Assembly: GCF_011806405.1 (NCBI RefSeq)
Contig: NZ_JAATOW010000021.1
Span: forward strand, 19,686 to 83,685
Length of the DNA: 64,000 nucleotides
Source: Pseudooceanicola sp. HF7
GTDB lineage: Bacteria > Pseudomonadota > Alphaproteobacteria > Rhodobacterales > Rhodobacteraceae
Reading direction: 5' to 3'
Shown here: one piece after another, positions 28,619 through 38,081 of the stretch
Layout: the number at the start of each line of letters is the position of its first letter
Numbering within the stretch: the first letter of the stretch is position 1
Program-made: the position numbers and the translations under genes
Notes under the pieces: model-generated
Databases searched by the model: none
What the model saw: only the letters and a program-made list of their open reading frames with translations
Told to the model about the DNA's origin: nothing

Positions 28619-29263
28619 ATGAAACGCCTGATCCTGTTCCCTCTCCTGTTACTGGCCGCCTGCGGTCGCGGCGTGCCCGAAGATGCCCGTATCGTGGTGG
28701 CGGGTGATTCCGTCATGGCCTGGAACCGCTCTGCCGGTGGGTCCGTCGCGGACCGGCTTGAGGCCGAGCTGCGCGAGCCGGTCGGGGATGTGTCGCTGCC
28801 CCTGGCGCGGGTCATGAGCGGGGCGGGCCCGCTGAACATCCCCAGCCAGCTGAGCGGGGTCACGGCGCCCTGGATCGTACTGAACGGGGGCGCCAATGAC
28901 CTTGCCGGGCGCTGCGAGTGTTCCGATTGCGGCGATGTGCTGGACCAGCTGATCACCGAAGACGGGACCGGCGGCGCGATCCCGGCGCTTGTGGGCGATT
29001 TGCGGCAACGCGGGGCACAGGTGATCTGGGCGGATTACTACACCGCGCCGGCCTATGCGGGCACCAGCTGCGAAGCGCCCTACCAGGTGCTGGAAACCCG
29101 GTTGGGCCGGATGGCGGCAGCGGATGCGGGCGTGACGCTGGTGGACATGGACGAACGCTTCCGGCCTGACGACCTGACGCTTTTCGCCTCTGACAAGACT
29201 CATCCGTCGCCGAAGGGATCGGCCCGGATCGCAGAGCAGATCGCGCCACTTCTGAAACGATAA
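28619..29263 (+). CDS. SGNH/GDSL-type esterase lipoprotein
   Basis: A 214-residue predicted lipoprotein hydrolase. The signal peptide ends in the lipobox LLAAC with Cys15. The SGNH catalytic blocks are present: GDSV (Ser) at about residues 29-32, a central Gly, GGANDL (Asn) near 90, and DKTHPS (Asp, His) near 195. Two extra cysteines follow in CECSDC. It probably deacylates an envelope or imported ester; the substrate is unknown. It stands alone; the 270 bp before it hold only short GC-rich repeats. Confidence 0.85.
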   Translation: MKRLILFPLLLLAACGRGVPEDARIVVAGDSVMAWNRSAGGSVADRLEAELREPVGDVSLPLARVMSGAGPLNIPSQLSGVTAPWIVLNGGANDLAGRCECSDCGDVLDQLITEDGTGGAIPALVGDLRQRGAQVIWADYYTAPAYAGTSCEAPYQVLETRLGRMAAADAGVTLVDMDERFRPDDLTLFASDKTHPSPKGSARIAEQIAPLLKR

Positions 29264-29315
29264 GGGCGGGGTCGCGCGGGCGTTCCCGTTTCGCGGGCCG
29301 CGCGCCCCTTGCAGA

Positions 29316-30038
29316 TCAGCTTTCCGGGGCGTTCTTGCCGGGTTGCAGACCGATCCCGGACAGGAAGACCTTCAACCCCAGGTTCATCCGCGCGTTGATC
29401 GTCGCCTCATCGGGGCGGAAGGTGTCATCCAGCATCGGGTCCAGCACGGGGATCTGGATCATGTCGCGCAGCAGTTCCGCTGCTGCACGGCTGTCGAAAT
29501 CGGCTGGCAGCTCTTCGCGGCTGACAGAGCGGTCAAGCTCCATGCAGATCAGGGATTCCCAGCGACGCGGACCGATCTCAAGACAGCGGCGCCCGAATTC
29601 TGGGGAGTCGGGGCCGGACACCACCGCATGGCGCAGGATCGCAAGCGGCATGTCCCAGTTCGGCTTGCGGCGGCGGGCCAGCAGAAGCCTGAGACGGTCC
29701 TCAAGGGGCAGGGCGTGTTGCTCGGGTGCGAGCGGTTGCAGGCACTGGTCTACCAGCCGCTCCATATAGGCCATCAGAAGGCCGTCGCGGTCCTCGAACA
29801 GCTCATACAGGGTGCGGCGTGACATGCCGGATTCCCGGGCAATGGCGCTGATGGTCAGCATCTGCACGCCGCCCGATCCGAAACGCTTGTCCAGCACGTC
29901 CAGGATGATCCGGCGCCGTTCATCGGCCGAATAGACCACTGGGCGGCCCGGCTTGCCACGGCCTTCGCAGCAGCCGGAGCGCGGTTCGCCCCCGTCTTGA
30001 TCGCTTCGCTGATTTTCGGTCACTGAGTCACCACACAT
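29316..30038 (-). CDS. TetR/AcrR-family repressor of the adjacent RND pump
   Basis: A 240-residue regulator. After a polar N-terminal arm of about 33 residues, the TetR helix-turn-helix is ILDVLDKRFGSGGVQMLTISAIARESGMSRRTLYELFEDRDGLLMAYMERL (about 45-95), and the rest is the ligand-binding domain. It is divergent from the RND adaptor and pump genes with 129 bp between starts, a standard local-repressor arrangement. A perfect 14-bp palindrome in that gap is the likely binding site. The inducer is unknown. Confidence 0.9.
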   Translation of the reverse strand: MCGDSVTENQRSDQDGGEPRSGCCEGRGKPGRPVVYSADERRRIILDVLDKRFGSGGVQMLTISAIARESGMSRRTLYELFEDRDGLLMAYMERLVDQCLQPLAPEQHALPLEDRLRLLLARRRKPNWDMPLAILRHAVVSGPDSPEFGRRCLEIGPRRWESLICMELDRSVSREELPADFDSRAAAELLRDMIQIPVLDPMLDDTFRPDEATINARMNLGLKVFLSGIGLQPGKNAPES

Positions 30039-30061
30039 TTACGCCGCGCCGCAGTATGGGC

Positions 30062-30103
30062 TTGCACATCCTCTGCGCCTCAAATTATGAGACTGCGCAG
30101 TCT
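30062..30103 (+). promoter_or_regulatory. Candidate promoter and TetR operator of the RND efflux operon
   Basis: TTGCAC (30062-30067) and TATGAG (30086-30091) form a plausible promoter with an 18-bp spacer. The 14-bp perfect palindrome AGACTGCGCAGTCT at 30090-30103 overlaps the -10 element, with near-symmetric TGA/TCA flanks. It lies 64 bp before the adaptor ATG. Binding by the divergent TetR-family protein is inferred. Confidence 0.6.
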
Positions 30104-30167
30104 TCATATTTTCAGTTGGGGCCTGGCTGCAAGCCGATTGTCCCCGTCGCATAGCAAGGAGCCGAAA

Positions 30168-31361
30168 ATGGCCCAGACATACAAAGGGCATGGTGTCAGC
30201 TCCCTGATCGTGTCCGCCACGAGCCTGTTGATCGCCCTGGCGGCGTTTTCCACGCCGGCGCGCGCGCAGGAAGGGATGCCGCCGCCCACGGTGACGGTGG
30301 TGACCATGCAGCCGCAAACCCTGACGCTGACCTCGACCCTGCCGGGCCGGGTCCGGGCCTCTGCCCAGAGTGAGGTGCGTCCGCAGGTCAATGGTGTCAT
30401 CACCAAGCGCCTGTTCAGCGAAGGGACCGCGGTCGAGGCGGGGGACTTGCTGTACCAGATCGACCCGATGACCTACGAGGCCAGCGTGGCACAGGCCAGC
30501 GCCAGCCTGTCCCAGGCCAAGGCGCAGCTGGGCGCGGCGCAGCGCGAATATACGCGGATGCAGAAGCTGAGCGAACGCGGCGTTTCAAGTGAGCAGGCGC
30601 TGGATGATGCGCTGTCGTCGCGCGACGTGGCCCAGGCCGCCGTGGAAGTGGCGGATGCGCAGCTGCGCTCTGCCCAGATCCAGCTGGAACGGACCGAGAT
30701 CCGCGCCGAGCTTTCCGGCCAGATCGGCCTGTCCGAGGTCAGCCAGGGTGCCCTGGTCACCGCCAGCCAGACCACGCCGCTGGCCACCATCCGTCTGTTG
30801 GACCCGGTCCACGTGGATGTGACGCAATCGGCGGCGGACCTGCTGGCCTGGCGTCGCGGATCGGGTGCCACCGAGCCGCGGGCCGACAGTGCCGAGGTCG
30901 AACTGACCTTGGCCGATGGCAGCACCTATGAGCACACCGGTCAGCTGACCGCGGCCGAACCCCATGTCGATGAACAGACCGGGGTGATCCAGCTGCGGAT
31001 GGAATTCGCCAACCCGGACGAATTCCTGCTGCCCGGCATGTATGTCCAGGTGGAGATGCCGACCAACACGGTAGAGGGTGTCTACCTTGCGCCCCAGGAA
31101 GGCGTGTCGCGGGACCGCGACGGCAACCCCACGGCAATGATCGTGAATGCCGAAGGCGTGGTGGAACCCCGCGCGCTGACCGTGCTTCAGGACAAGGGCA
31201 ACATGTGGGTCGTCTCTGACGGGCTGGCGCCCGGGGACCGCATCATCGTCGAAGGGCTGCAGAAGGTTGCGCCCGGCGCGACCGTGAACGCTGAAGAGCG
31301 CGCGGCGCCTGCCGAAACCCAGACCGATCCCTCTGCGGCCCCGGCCGCGGCGCAGGACTGA
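30168..31361 (+). CDS. RND efflux periplasmic adaptor (membrane fusion protein)
   Basis: Links the inner-membrane pump to an outer-membrane channel. The 397 residues start with a signal peptide (about 1-34, ending TPARAQ), without the lipobox cysteine of AcrA. The lipoyl half-motifs RVRASAQSEVRPQVNGVI and AELSGQIGLSEVSQGALV bracket an alpha-hairpin (about 105-170), followed by beta-barrel and membrane-proximal domains. The ATG at 30168 follows AAGGAG; a longer frame from 30087 would run through the operator. It is 20 bp before the pump gene. No outer-membrane TolC-type gene follows. Confidence 0.92.
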   Translation: MAQTYKGHGVSSLIVSATSLLIALAAFSTPARAQEGMPPPTVTVVTMQPQTLTLTSTLPGRVRASAQSEVRPQVNGVITKRLFSEGTAVEAGDLLYQIDPMTYEASVAQASASLSQAKAQLGAAQREYTRMQKLSERGVSSEQALDDALSSRDVAQAAVEVADAQLRSAQIQLERTEIRAELSGQIGLSEVSQGALVTASQTTPLATIRLLDPVHVDVTQSAADLLAWRRGSGATEPRADSAEVELTLADGSTYEHTGQLTAAEPHVDEQTGVIQLRMEFANPDEFLLPGMYVQVEMPTNTVEGVYLAPQEGVSRDRDGNPTAMIVNAEGVVEPRALTVLQDKGNMWVVSDGLAPGDRIIVEGLQKVAPGATVNAEERAAPAETQTDPSAAPAAAQD

Positions 31362-31381
31362 CCCAAGGAGCCTTCGCAGAC

Positions 31382-34300
31382 ATGGCCCGTTTCTTCATTG
31401 ATCGCCCGATCTTCGCCTGGGTGATCTCCATCCTCATCATGGGTGTGGGACTTCTATCCATCCTCACCCTGCCGGTGGCGCAGTATCCCCAGATCGCGCC
31501 GCCAACCATCGCCGTGCGTGCGGTCTATCCCGGCGCCTCGGCCCAGACCGTGGCCAATACCGTCACCCAGGTCATCGAACAGCAGATGACCGGGCTGGAC
31601 GGGTTGCGCTACATGTCGTCCAACTCCTCTGCTGCCGGCGCGGCCTCCATCACGCTGACCTTCGAGACCGGGACAGATCCCGACATCGCCCAGGTGCAGG
31701 TGCAGAACAAGCTGAGCCAGGCCACCCCGCTGCTGCCCGAAAGCGTGCAGAGGCAGGGGATCCAGGTGCAGAAATCCTCGGCCGGGTTCCTGATGGTGAT
31801 CTCGCTCATCTCCTCTGACGGGAGCATGAACGAGACCGACCTGAGCGACTACTTGCAGACAAATATCGTGGACGAGATGAGCCGGGTGACCGGTGTCGGC
31901 TCTGTCCAGGTCTTCGGGTCGCCCTACGCGATGCGCATCTGGCTGGATCCGTCGCGGCTGTCCTCCTATGAAATCACGCCGGCGGATGTCGTGGCCGCGG
32001 TGCGGGCGCAAAACGCCCAGATCTCTGCCGGGGCCTTCGGCAGCCGTCCCACGGCGGAACGGCAGATGCTGAACGCCACGATCACCGCGCAATCGCTGCT
32101 GCAGACGCCCGAGGACTTCCGTCAGATCGTGCTGCGGGCCAATACCAACGGCGGCCTCGTGCTGCTGGACGACGTGGCGGACGTGGAGATCGGGGCGCAA
32201 AGCTACGAATTCACCTCGCGCTACAACGGCCAGCCGGCAACCGGTATGGCGATCAGCCTGTCGCCGGGCGCCAACGCGCTGTCGACCTCCGAGGCGGTGC
32301 GCCACCGGATGGAGGAATTCGCGGCCTTCTTCCCGGAAGGCGTCGAATACGTGGTGCCCTATGACACCACGCCCTTCGTGGAAATCTCCATCGAATCCGT
32401 GATGCACACGCTGATCGAGGCTATCGGGCTGGTCTTCCTGGTGATGTTCCTGTTCCTGCAGAACTTCCGCGCCACGCTGATCCCGACCCTGGCCGTGCCG
32501 GTGGTGCTGCTGGGCACCTTCGGGATCATGGCAGCGCTTGGGTTCACCATCAACACGCTGACCATGCTGGCCATGGTGCTGGCCATCGGCCTGCTGGTGG
32601 ATGACGCCATCGTGGTGGTCGAGAACGTCGAACGCGTGATGGAGGAAGAGGGCCTGTCGCCTGTCGAGGCCACGCGCAAGTCCATGGGCCAGATCACCGG
32701 CGCGTTGATCGGCATCGCCATGGTGCTCTCGGCGGTCTTCGTGCCGATGGCCTTCTTCGGTGGCTCCACAGGGGTAATCTACCAGCAGTTCTCCGTCACC
32801 ATCGTGTCGGCCATGGCGCTGTCCGTGGTGGTCGCGCTGACCCTGACGCCGGCGCTTTGCGCCACGATGCTGAAGAACACCGGCCACGGGACCAAGCGCG
32901 GGCCCTTCGGCCTGTTCAACCGTGGCTTCGACGGTCTGACCGGGCGCTATGCCGGGGCGGTGCGCTTCATCGTGCGGCGTCCCGTCCGCCTTGGCGTCAT
33001 CTACCTGATGCTGGTCGCGGCCATGGTCTCTCTCTTCATGCGCACGCCCACCGGCTTCCTGCCGGAAGAGGATCAGGGCATCATGTTCGTGATGATCCAG
33101 ACCCCCACGGGTGCCACCATGGAGCGGACAGAGGCCGTTCTGAGCCAGGTCGAGGATTACTTCCTGAACGCGGAAGCCGAGAACGTGGATGCCATCTTTG
33201 GCGTCGTCGGTTTCGGCTTTGCCGGGCAGGGGCAGAACATGGCGCTGGCCTTCGTGCGGCTCAAGGACTGGTCCGAGCGGACCGATCCCTCGCAAAGCGT
33301 GCAGGCGATCAACGGGCGGGCCTTTGGCGCGATGATGCAGATCCGCGATGCCATGGTCTTCCCCGTGGTGCCGCCTGCGGTGACGGAGCTGGGCAACGTC
33401 TCCGGCTTTGACAGCTACCTGACCGCGCGGGGCAGCCAGACCCATGAAGAGCTGATGCAGGCCCGCAACCAGCTGCTGGGCATGGCGGCGCAAAGCCCGC
33501 TGATCGGCTCTGCCCGGCCCAACGGGCTTGAGGATGCGGCGCAGTACAACCTGGACATCGACTGGCGCAAGGCCGGGGCGATGGGGGTCACCGCGACCGA
33601 TGTCAGCAGCCTGCTGTCGACGGCCTGGGCCGGGACCTACGTCAACGATTTCATCGATGGCGGCCGGATCAAGCGCGTCTACGTGCAGGGCAACCGGGAT
33701 TCCCGTGCCACCCCGACGGATACCGAGCTTTGGCGGGTGCGCAATGCCTCCGGCGGGCTGGTGCCGCTGTCCAACTTTGCGACGGGCAATTGGGAAATGG
33801 GCGCGCAGGGGATCTACCGCTACAACGGTGTGCCCGCGATGCAGATCCAGGGCTCTCCGGCGCCGGGCGTCAGTTCGGGCGAGGCGATGGCCGAAATGGA
33901 GCGCCTGGTCGACCAGCTTCCGCCCGGCTTCGCGCTGGAGTGGACCGGTCTGTCGCTGGAAGAGCGCGAGTCCGGCAATGCAGCCGGCCTGCTTTACGGG
34001 CTGTCCCTGGCGGCGATCTTCCTGTCGCTGGCAGCGCTGTACGAAAGCTGGACGATCCCCTTCGCGGTGATGCTGGCCATGCCGATCGGTGTGCTTGGCG
34101 CGCTGATCGGGGCCTGGATGGGCGGCTATGAAAACGGCGTCTTCTTCCAGGTGGGCCTGCTGACGGTCATCGGTCTGACGGGCAAGAACGCGATCCTGAT
34201 CGTGGAATTCGCCCGCGAGCGGCTTCAGGATGGCGAAGACCTTCTGACTGCCACGATCGAGGCCGCGCGCCTGCGGTTCCGGCCGATCATCATGACCTCC

Positions 34301-34513
34301 ATGGCGTTTTCGCTTGGCGTGCTGCCGCTGGTCCTGTCGACCGGCGCGGGGGCAGGCGGGCGCAATGCCATCGGGGCAGGGGTGCTGGCCGGCACGATCT
34401 CTGCCACGGTGCTGGGCGTGCTCTTCGTGCCGCTGTTCTTCGTCGGGGTCATGCGGCTGTTCGGATCCCGTAAGGTCCGGGAAGAGGCCCGCGCGGCGGC
34501 CCGCGCAGGCTGA
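31382..34513 (+). CDS. RND multidrug efflux pump, HAE1 (AcrB) family
   Basis: Proton-driven inner-membrane exporter of 1043 residues, the normal HAE1 length. The start MARFFIDRPIFAWVISILIM is typical. The proton-relay aspartates are Asp407-Asp408 in GLLVDDAIVVVENVERV in helix 4, and the matching helix 10 lysine region is GLTGKNAILIVEFARE. Two large periplasmic loops follow helices 1 and 7. Substrates are likely lipophilic drugs or detergents. It is the second gene of a two-gene operon and ends in a strong terminator. Confidence 0.95.
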   Translation: MARFFIDRPIFAWVISILIMGVGLLSILTLPVAQYPQIAPPTIAVRAVYPGASAQTVANTVTQVIEQQMTGLDGLRYMSSNSSAAGAASITLTFETGTDPDIAQVQVQNKLSQATPLLPESVQRQGIQVQKSSAGFLMVISLISSDGSMNETDLSDYLQTNIVDEMSRVTGVGSVQVFGSPYAMRIWLDPSRLSSYEITPADVVAAVRAQNAQISAGAFGSRPTAERQMLNATITAQSLLQTPEDFRQIVLRANTNGGLVLLDDVADVEIGAQSYEFTSRYNGQPATGMAISLSPGANALSTSEAVRHRMEEFAAFFPEGVEYVVPYDTTPFVEISIESVMHTLIEAIGLVFLVMFLFLQNFRATLIPTLAVPVVLLGTFGIMAALGFTINTLTMLAMVLAIGLLVDDAIVVVENVERVMEEEGLSPVEATRKSMGQITGALIGIAMVLSAVFVPMAFFGGSTGVIYQQFSVTIVSAMALSVVVALTLTPALCATMLKNTGHGTKRGPFGLFNRGFDGLTGRYAGAVRFIVRRPVRLGVIYLMLVAAMVSLFMRTPTGFLPEEDQGIMFVMIQTPTGATMERTEAVLSQVEDYFLNAEAENVDAIFGVVGFGFAGQGQNMALAFVRLKDWSERTDPSQSVQAINGRAFGAMMQIRDAMVFPVVPPAVTELGNVSGFDSYLTARGSQTHEELMQARNQLLGMAAQSPLIGSARPNGLEDAAQYNLDIDWRKAGAMGVTATDVSSLLSTAWAGTYVNDFIDGGRIKRVYVQGNRDSRATPTDTELWRVRNASGGLVPLSNFATGNWEMGAQGIYRYNGVPAMQIQGSPAPGVSSGEAMAEMERLVDQLPPGFALEWTGLSLEERESGNAAGLLYGLSLAAIFLSLAALYESWTIPFAVMLAMPIGVLGALIGAWMGGYENGVFFQVGLLTVIGLTGKNAILIVEFARERLQDGEDLLTATIEAARLRFRPIIMTSMAFSLGVLPLVLSTGAGAGGRNAIGAGVLAGTISATVLGVLFVPLFFVGVMRLFGSRKVREEARAAARAG

Positions 34514-34540
34514 CACCCGGCCTGATGTGACGGGAAAGAA

Positions 34541-34573
34541 GGCCCGGTCCCCGTTGAGGGGCCGGGCCTTTTT
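34541..34573 (+). terminator. Intrinsic terminator of the RND operon
   Basis: A GC-rich stem GGCCCGG (34541-34547), extended inward by TCCCC/GGGG, pairs with CCGGGCC (34562-34568) and is followed by TTTTT. Confidence 0.9.
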
Positions 34574-34594
34574 CTGTGTGCGTGGGCGGCCGCT

Positions 34595-35506
34595 TCAGTT
34601 AAGGGGCTCTGCCAGGACGCGGCTATAGGCGCTGCGCATGGCAGAGACGAAGGCGGTGACCGGACTGCGCTCTGGCCGGTTGGCCAGCTGGACCACCGCC
34701 AGCTCAAGCTCAAGCGGATCGGCCAGGGGCAGCATCCGCATGCCGGAGCCCCGCAGCGCGCTGACCGAAAGCTGATCGACCACGGTGCACAGGCCCGCGC
34801 CCCGGGCCAGGCCCACCGCGAAGGGAATACTGAGCGCGGTCAGGCGGCGGCGGGGTTCGATCCCGCGCCGGGTCAGCGCGGCTTCCACCAGCGCGCCAAG
34901 CGGTGCGTGGATGTTGTGGTTGACGTAGTCGCAGCCCTGCAACCAGGCGAGGTCAAAGACCTCTTCCTCCGCGCGGGGGTGATCGGGTGGCACCACGGCC
35001 ACCAGCGGCATCATCCCGATGATCCATTGCCGCAGCTCCGGCCTGTTGCCCCAGGCGCCACCGACGCCCAGATCTACGGATCCTTCCTGCAGGGCCGGCA
35101 GCTGGTTGCCCTGCCGCCCGCCATCCAGCACGACCTCAAGGTCGGGGAACTGGCCGTGCAGCCTGCCGATGGCGTCGGGCAGCACGGAATTGGCCAGCGC
35201 CGCCGTGGCCATGATGCGCAGCGCCTCCTGCTTGCCGCGCCGGATCGAGTCCACCGAGCGTTCGACCTGTCCCAGCCGCTCGAACAGCCCGCCGCTTTCC
35301 GCGTAAAGGCGCTGTGCCTCCCAGGTGGGTTCGAGCCGACCGGAGATGTTGCGGAACAGGGTCAGGCCCAGCTCATCCTCGAAGATCTGCAGGTGGCGGC
35401 TGATGGTGGGCTGGGACAGGCGCATGGCGCGGGCTGCGGCACTGACGCTGTCGTTTTCGAAAACCGTCCGGAAAACCTGGAGCCGGTGCAGGTTGATGCC
35501 GTTCAT
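34595..35506 (-). CDS. LysR-family regulator of the TRAP/amidohydrolase operon
   Basis: A 303-residue LTTR. The N-terminal winged helix is LHRLQVFRTVFENDSVSAAARAMRLSQPTISRHLQIFEDELGLTLF (about 6-51), and the effector-binding domain follows from about residue 90 (LRIMATAALANSVLPDAI). It is divergent from the TRAP transporter operon with 228 bp between starts, and a 27-bp dyad containing ATAC-N7-GTAT lies in that gap. It probably activates transport in response to the transported substrate, which is unknown. Confidence 0.92.
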   Translation of the reverse strand: MNGINLHRLQVFRTVFENDSVSAAARAMRLSQPTISRHLQIFEDELGLTLFRNISGRLEPTWEAQRLYAESGGLFERLGQVERSVDSIRRGKQEALRIMATAALANSVLPDAIGRLHGQFPDLEVVLDGGRQGNQLPALQEGSVDLGVGGAWGNRPELRQWIIGMMPLVAVVPPDHPRAEEEVFDLAWLQGCDYVNHNIHAPLGALVEAALTRRGIEPRRRLTALSIPFAVGLARGAGLCTVVDQLSVSALRGSGMRMLPLADPLELELAVVQLANRPERSPVTAFVSAMRSAYSRVLAEPLN

Positions 35507-35643
35507 CTGTCCATCCCCAAGGCTTTTCAGCGCTCATTTTTTCATCATGCCGTCGCAGGCGCCGCGGCCGCCCGGTCAGCGGATCGCGCCGGGCCGCGCT
35601 TGCACAGGCTGTCGCAACGGCAATTTCACGTTACAAACCAGCG

Positions 35644-35697
35644 CAACCTATACGTGGAATGTATGGGTTGGACAATATTTATCGTGTTGCCTATGAG
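35644..35697 (+). promoter_or_regulatory. LysR-type operator and promoter upstream of the TRAP operon
   Basis: A 27-bp dyad at 35644-35670 has arms CAACCTATAC and GTATGGGTTG, matching at 9 of 10 positions, around a 7-bp centre. Its core ATAC-N7-GTAT (35650-35664) is the canonical LysR-family T-N11-A form. TTGGAC (35668-35673) and TATGAG (35692-35697), 18 bp apart, could be the promoter just downstream, the usual geometry for activation. Confidence 0.7.
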
Positions 35698-35734
35698 GTT
35701 CGGGTTCAGTTGTCTCCGCTGAAAGGAGATATTG

Positions 35735-37018
35735 ATGCCGATCTTACCGTTCCTCTTCCTCTTCGCGACGCTGCTTTCGGGCTCGGCTATCGCCTATTTC
35801 GTCGGCGGTGCCACCATCGTCGGGTTCTTCACCCAGGACCAGGCGCGCTTCCTTGCGGCCCTGCCGCAGCGCGCCATGAGCCAGCTGGATGTCTTTGCCT
35901 TCCTGGCCATGCCGCTGTTCATCCTGACCGGCGAGCTGATGAACCGGGGCGGTGTGACCCAGGCGCTGATCCGCTTTTCGCTGTCCATGCTGGGCCGCTT
36001 CAAGGGCGGCATGGCGCATGTGAACATCCTGACCTCTGTCTTCTTCGCCGGTATCTCCGGATCGGCCACCGCCGATGCCGCCGCGCTTGGCAACACGCTG
36101 GTCCCTGAGATGGAGCGGCAGGGCTATTCGCGCGATTACGCGACGGCGATCACCGCAGCCTCGTCGATCATCGGGCCGATCATCCCGCCCTCGATCATCC
36201 TGATCTTCTACGGGGCGCTGCTGAACACCTCCGTCGTGGCGCTGTTCGCCGCCGGCGTGGTGCCGGGGCTGATGCTGGCCGCCGTGCTGATGGTGGTCAA
36301 CGCGATCATGGCGCATCGCCACGGCCATCCCGGTGGCAAGGGATCCGAGATTCCGGCCTTCTGGCCCTCTCTCTTTCAGGCGCTGCCGGCGCTGTCGCTG
36401 CCGGTGATCATCCTCTCGGGCATCCTTTTCGGCTTCATGACCCCGGCGGAAGCGGCGGGCGTGGCCTCCATCGCGGCGCTGGCCGTGGGGATGTTCTATG
36501 GCAAGCTGACCCGGCGCGACGTCTGCGAGGCGCTGAACCGCACCGTGCTGCTGTCTGGCGCCGTCTTCATCATCCTCGTGGCTGTCGCGACCTTCGGCTA
36601 CCTCACATCGGTCGAGCAGCTGCCGCGCAAGCTGGCCGAGCTGATCGGAGACATCGGGCTGAGCGCCACCGGCTACATGATCGTGCTGAACATCATCTTC
36701 CTGGTCGCCGGCATGATCATGGACGTGAAGGCCGCCGTGGCCCTGCTGGGCCCGCTGCTGATCCCGCCCGCGATCGCCCTGGGTGTCGACCCGGTACACA
36801 TGGGCATCCTGGTCGGCTTCAACCTGACCGTCGGCCTGCTGACCCCGCCGCTTGGGGGCGTGCTGCTGATCCTGTCGACCGTGGTCGACATTGGCTACTG
36901 GCGCCTGGTGCGCGCGACGCTGCCCTTCCTGATTGTCGAGCTGATCCTGCTGGGCGTGCTGATCTACGTCCCCGCGATCTCCCTGACCTTGCCGAGGTAC
37001 CTCGGCCTCATGAACTGA
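35735..37018 (+). CDS. dctM: TRAP transporter large permease (DctM)
   Basis: Inner-membrane transport subunit of a Na+-driven TRAP importer. The 427 residues have about 12 helices with the DctM signatures FAGISGSATADAAALGNTLVPEM near 105-127, TAASSIIGPIIPPSIILIFYG near 140-160 and FNLTVGLLTPPLGGVLL near 370-386. The start is ATG at 35735, 6 bp after GGAG, although TTG at 35732 is also in frame. It is first in the order dctM-dctP-dctQ-amidohydrolase; the usual order puts the binding protein first. Confidence 0.93.
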   Translation: MPILPFLFLFATLLSGSAIAYFVGGATIVGFFTQDQARFLAALPQRAMSQLDVFAFLAMPLFILTGELMNRGGVTQALIRFSLSMLGRFKGGMAHVNILTSVFFAGISGSATADAAALGNTLVPEMERQGYSRDYATAITAASSIIGPIIPPSIILIFYGALLNTSVVALFAAGVVPGLMLAAVLMVVNAIMAHRHGHPGGKGSEIPAFWPSLFQALPALSLPVIILSGILFGFMTPAEAAGVASIAALAVGMFYGKLTRRDVCEALNRTVLLSGAVFIILVAVATFGYLTSVEQLPRKLAELIGDIGLSATGYMIVLNIIFLVAGMIMDVKAAVALLGPLLIPPAIALGVDPVHMGILVGFNLTVGLLTPPLGGVLLILSTVVDIGYWRLVRATLPFLIVELILLGVLIYVPAISLTLPRYLGLMN

Positions 37019-37039
37019 CCTACCAACAGGAGAAAACCA

Positions 37040-38014
37040 ATGAAAAAGACCCTTCTTGCCGCCTCCGTCAGCCTTGCTGCGCTGACCGGCACCGCCGCCA
37101 TGGCCATGGATGACGTGGTCATCGCCTTCGCCGGGACCGAGGATCTGCAGAACGACGCGGAATATGTCTTCATCAATGCCTTCGCCGAAAGCATGGCCGA
37201 GCATGGTGTCGGCGTCACTGTCCATCCGTCCAACACAATGGGCAAGGAAAGCGACCGCTTCGACCAGACCAGCCAGGGCCTGATCGCGGTCAACATCGGC
37301 AACGGCGGTTCGCTGATGAAGGCCTCCAAGTGGGCCTCCACGCTGTTCCTGCCGTTCCTGACCTCGGATGAGGCCTCCTTTGACGTCATGGTCGAAGAGA
37401 GCGATGCGCTGGACCGGATCAACGAAGAGGCCTCCCGCCTCGGGATCAAGGTGGCCGGTTTCGCCATGCGCGGCGGCTCCCTTGGCCTGTTCAACACCGA
37501 AAAGCCGGTAACGAAGATGGCGGATCTGGACGACATGCGTCTGCGCGCCCAGAATGGCGACCAGGTGACCTACATGTCCGCATGGGGCGCCAAGCCCACG
37601 GTCGTCAGCTGGGCCGAGACCCCGAACGCGCTGCAGACCGGCGTTGCGGTGGGGCACTTCAATCCGCCTTCGACCGTCGTGGCCGCCGGCCAGGTCGAGC
37701 TGCTGGACTACTTCACGCCGCTGAAGGCGGGCCCGGTGCCCAAGGTGATCATGCTGTCTGACGACTGGTACAGCTTCCTGACCGAGGAAGAGCAGGCTTG
37801 GGTCGATGAGGCGATTGCCGAGGGCATCGCCGTGAACCGCGAATGGGCGTTGGAACAGGAGCCCTACTTCGAGCAGGTCATCCAGGACGGCGGCATCGAG
37901 ATCACGCCGCTGGAAGAAGGCGAGCGCGACAAGTTCGTCGATGCCTCGCGCTCGGTCTGGAACCAGATCGTGCCGCAGGAAGACGTCGATTACATCTCCC
38001 AATTCATCGACTGA
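37040..38014 (+). CDS. dctP: TRAP transporter substrate-binding protein (DctP family)
   Basis: Periplasmic solute receptor of 324 residues. The signal peptide covers about 1-22 (LTGTAAMA). The mature part has the DctP pattern: VHPSNTMGKESDRFDQTSQGLIAVNIGNGG in domain 1, GIKVAGFAMRGGSLGLFNTEKPV, then MRLRAQNGDQVTYMSAWGAKPTVVSWAETPNALQTGV, which carries the ligand-carboxylate arginine (in MRLRAQ) and the domain-2 hinge. The ligand cannot be read directly; the neighbouring M20 amidohydrolase suggests an N-acyl amino acid or a related amide. Confidence 0.92.
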   Translation: MKKTLLAASVSLAALTGTAAMAMDDVVIAFAGTEDLQNDAEYVFINAFAESMAEHGVGVTVHPSNTMGKESDRFDQTSQGLIAVNIGNGGSLMKASKWASTLFLPFLTSDEASFDVMVEESDALDRINEEASRLGIKVAGFAMRGGSLGLFNTEKPVTKMADLDDMRLRAQNGDQVTYMSAWGAKPTVVSWAETPNALQTGVAVGHFNPPSTVVAAGQVELLDYFTPLKAGPVPKVIMLSDDWYSFLTEEEQAWVDEAIAEGIAVNREWALEQEPYFEQVIQDGGIEITPLEEGERDKFVDASRSVWNQIVPQEDVDYISQFID

Positions 38015-38081
38015 TCCCGCGCCATCGCGGGGGCAGGGGCTGGTCCTGCCCCCGTTTCCCATCTTTCCCGCGGAGCCTGAC

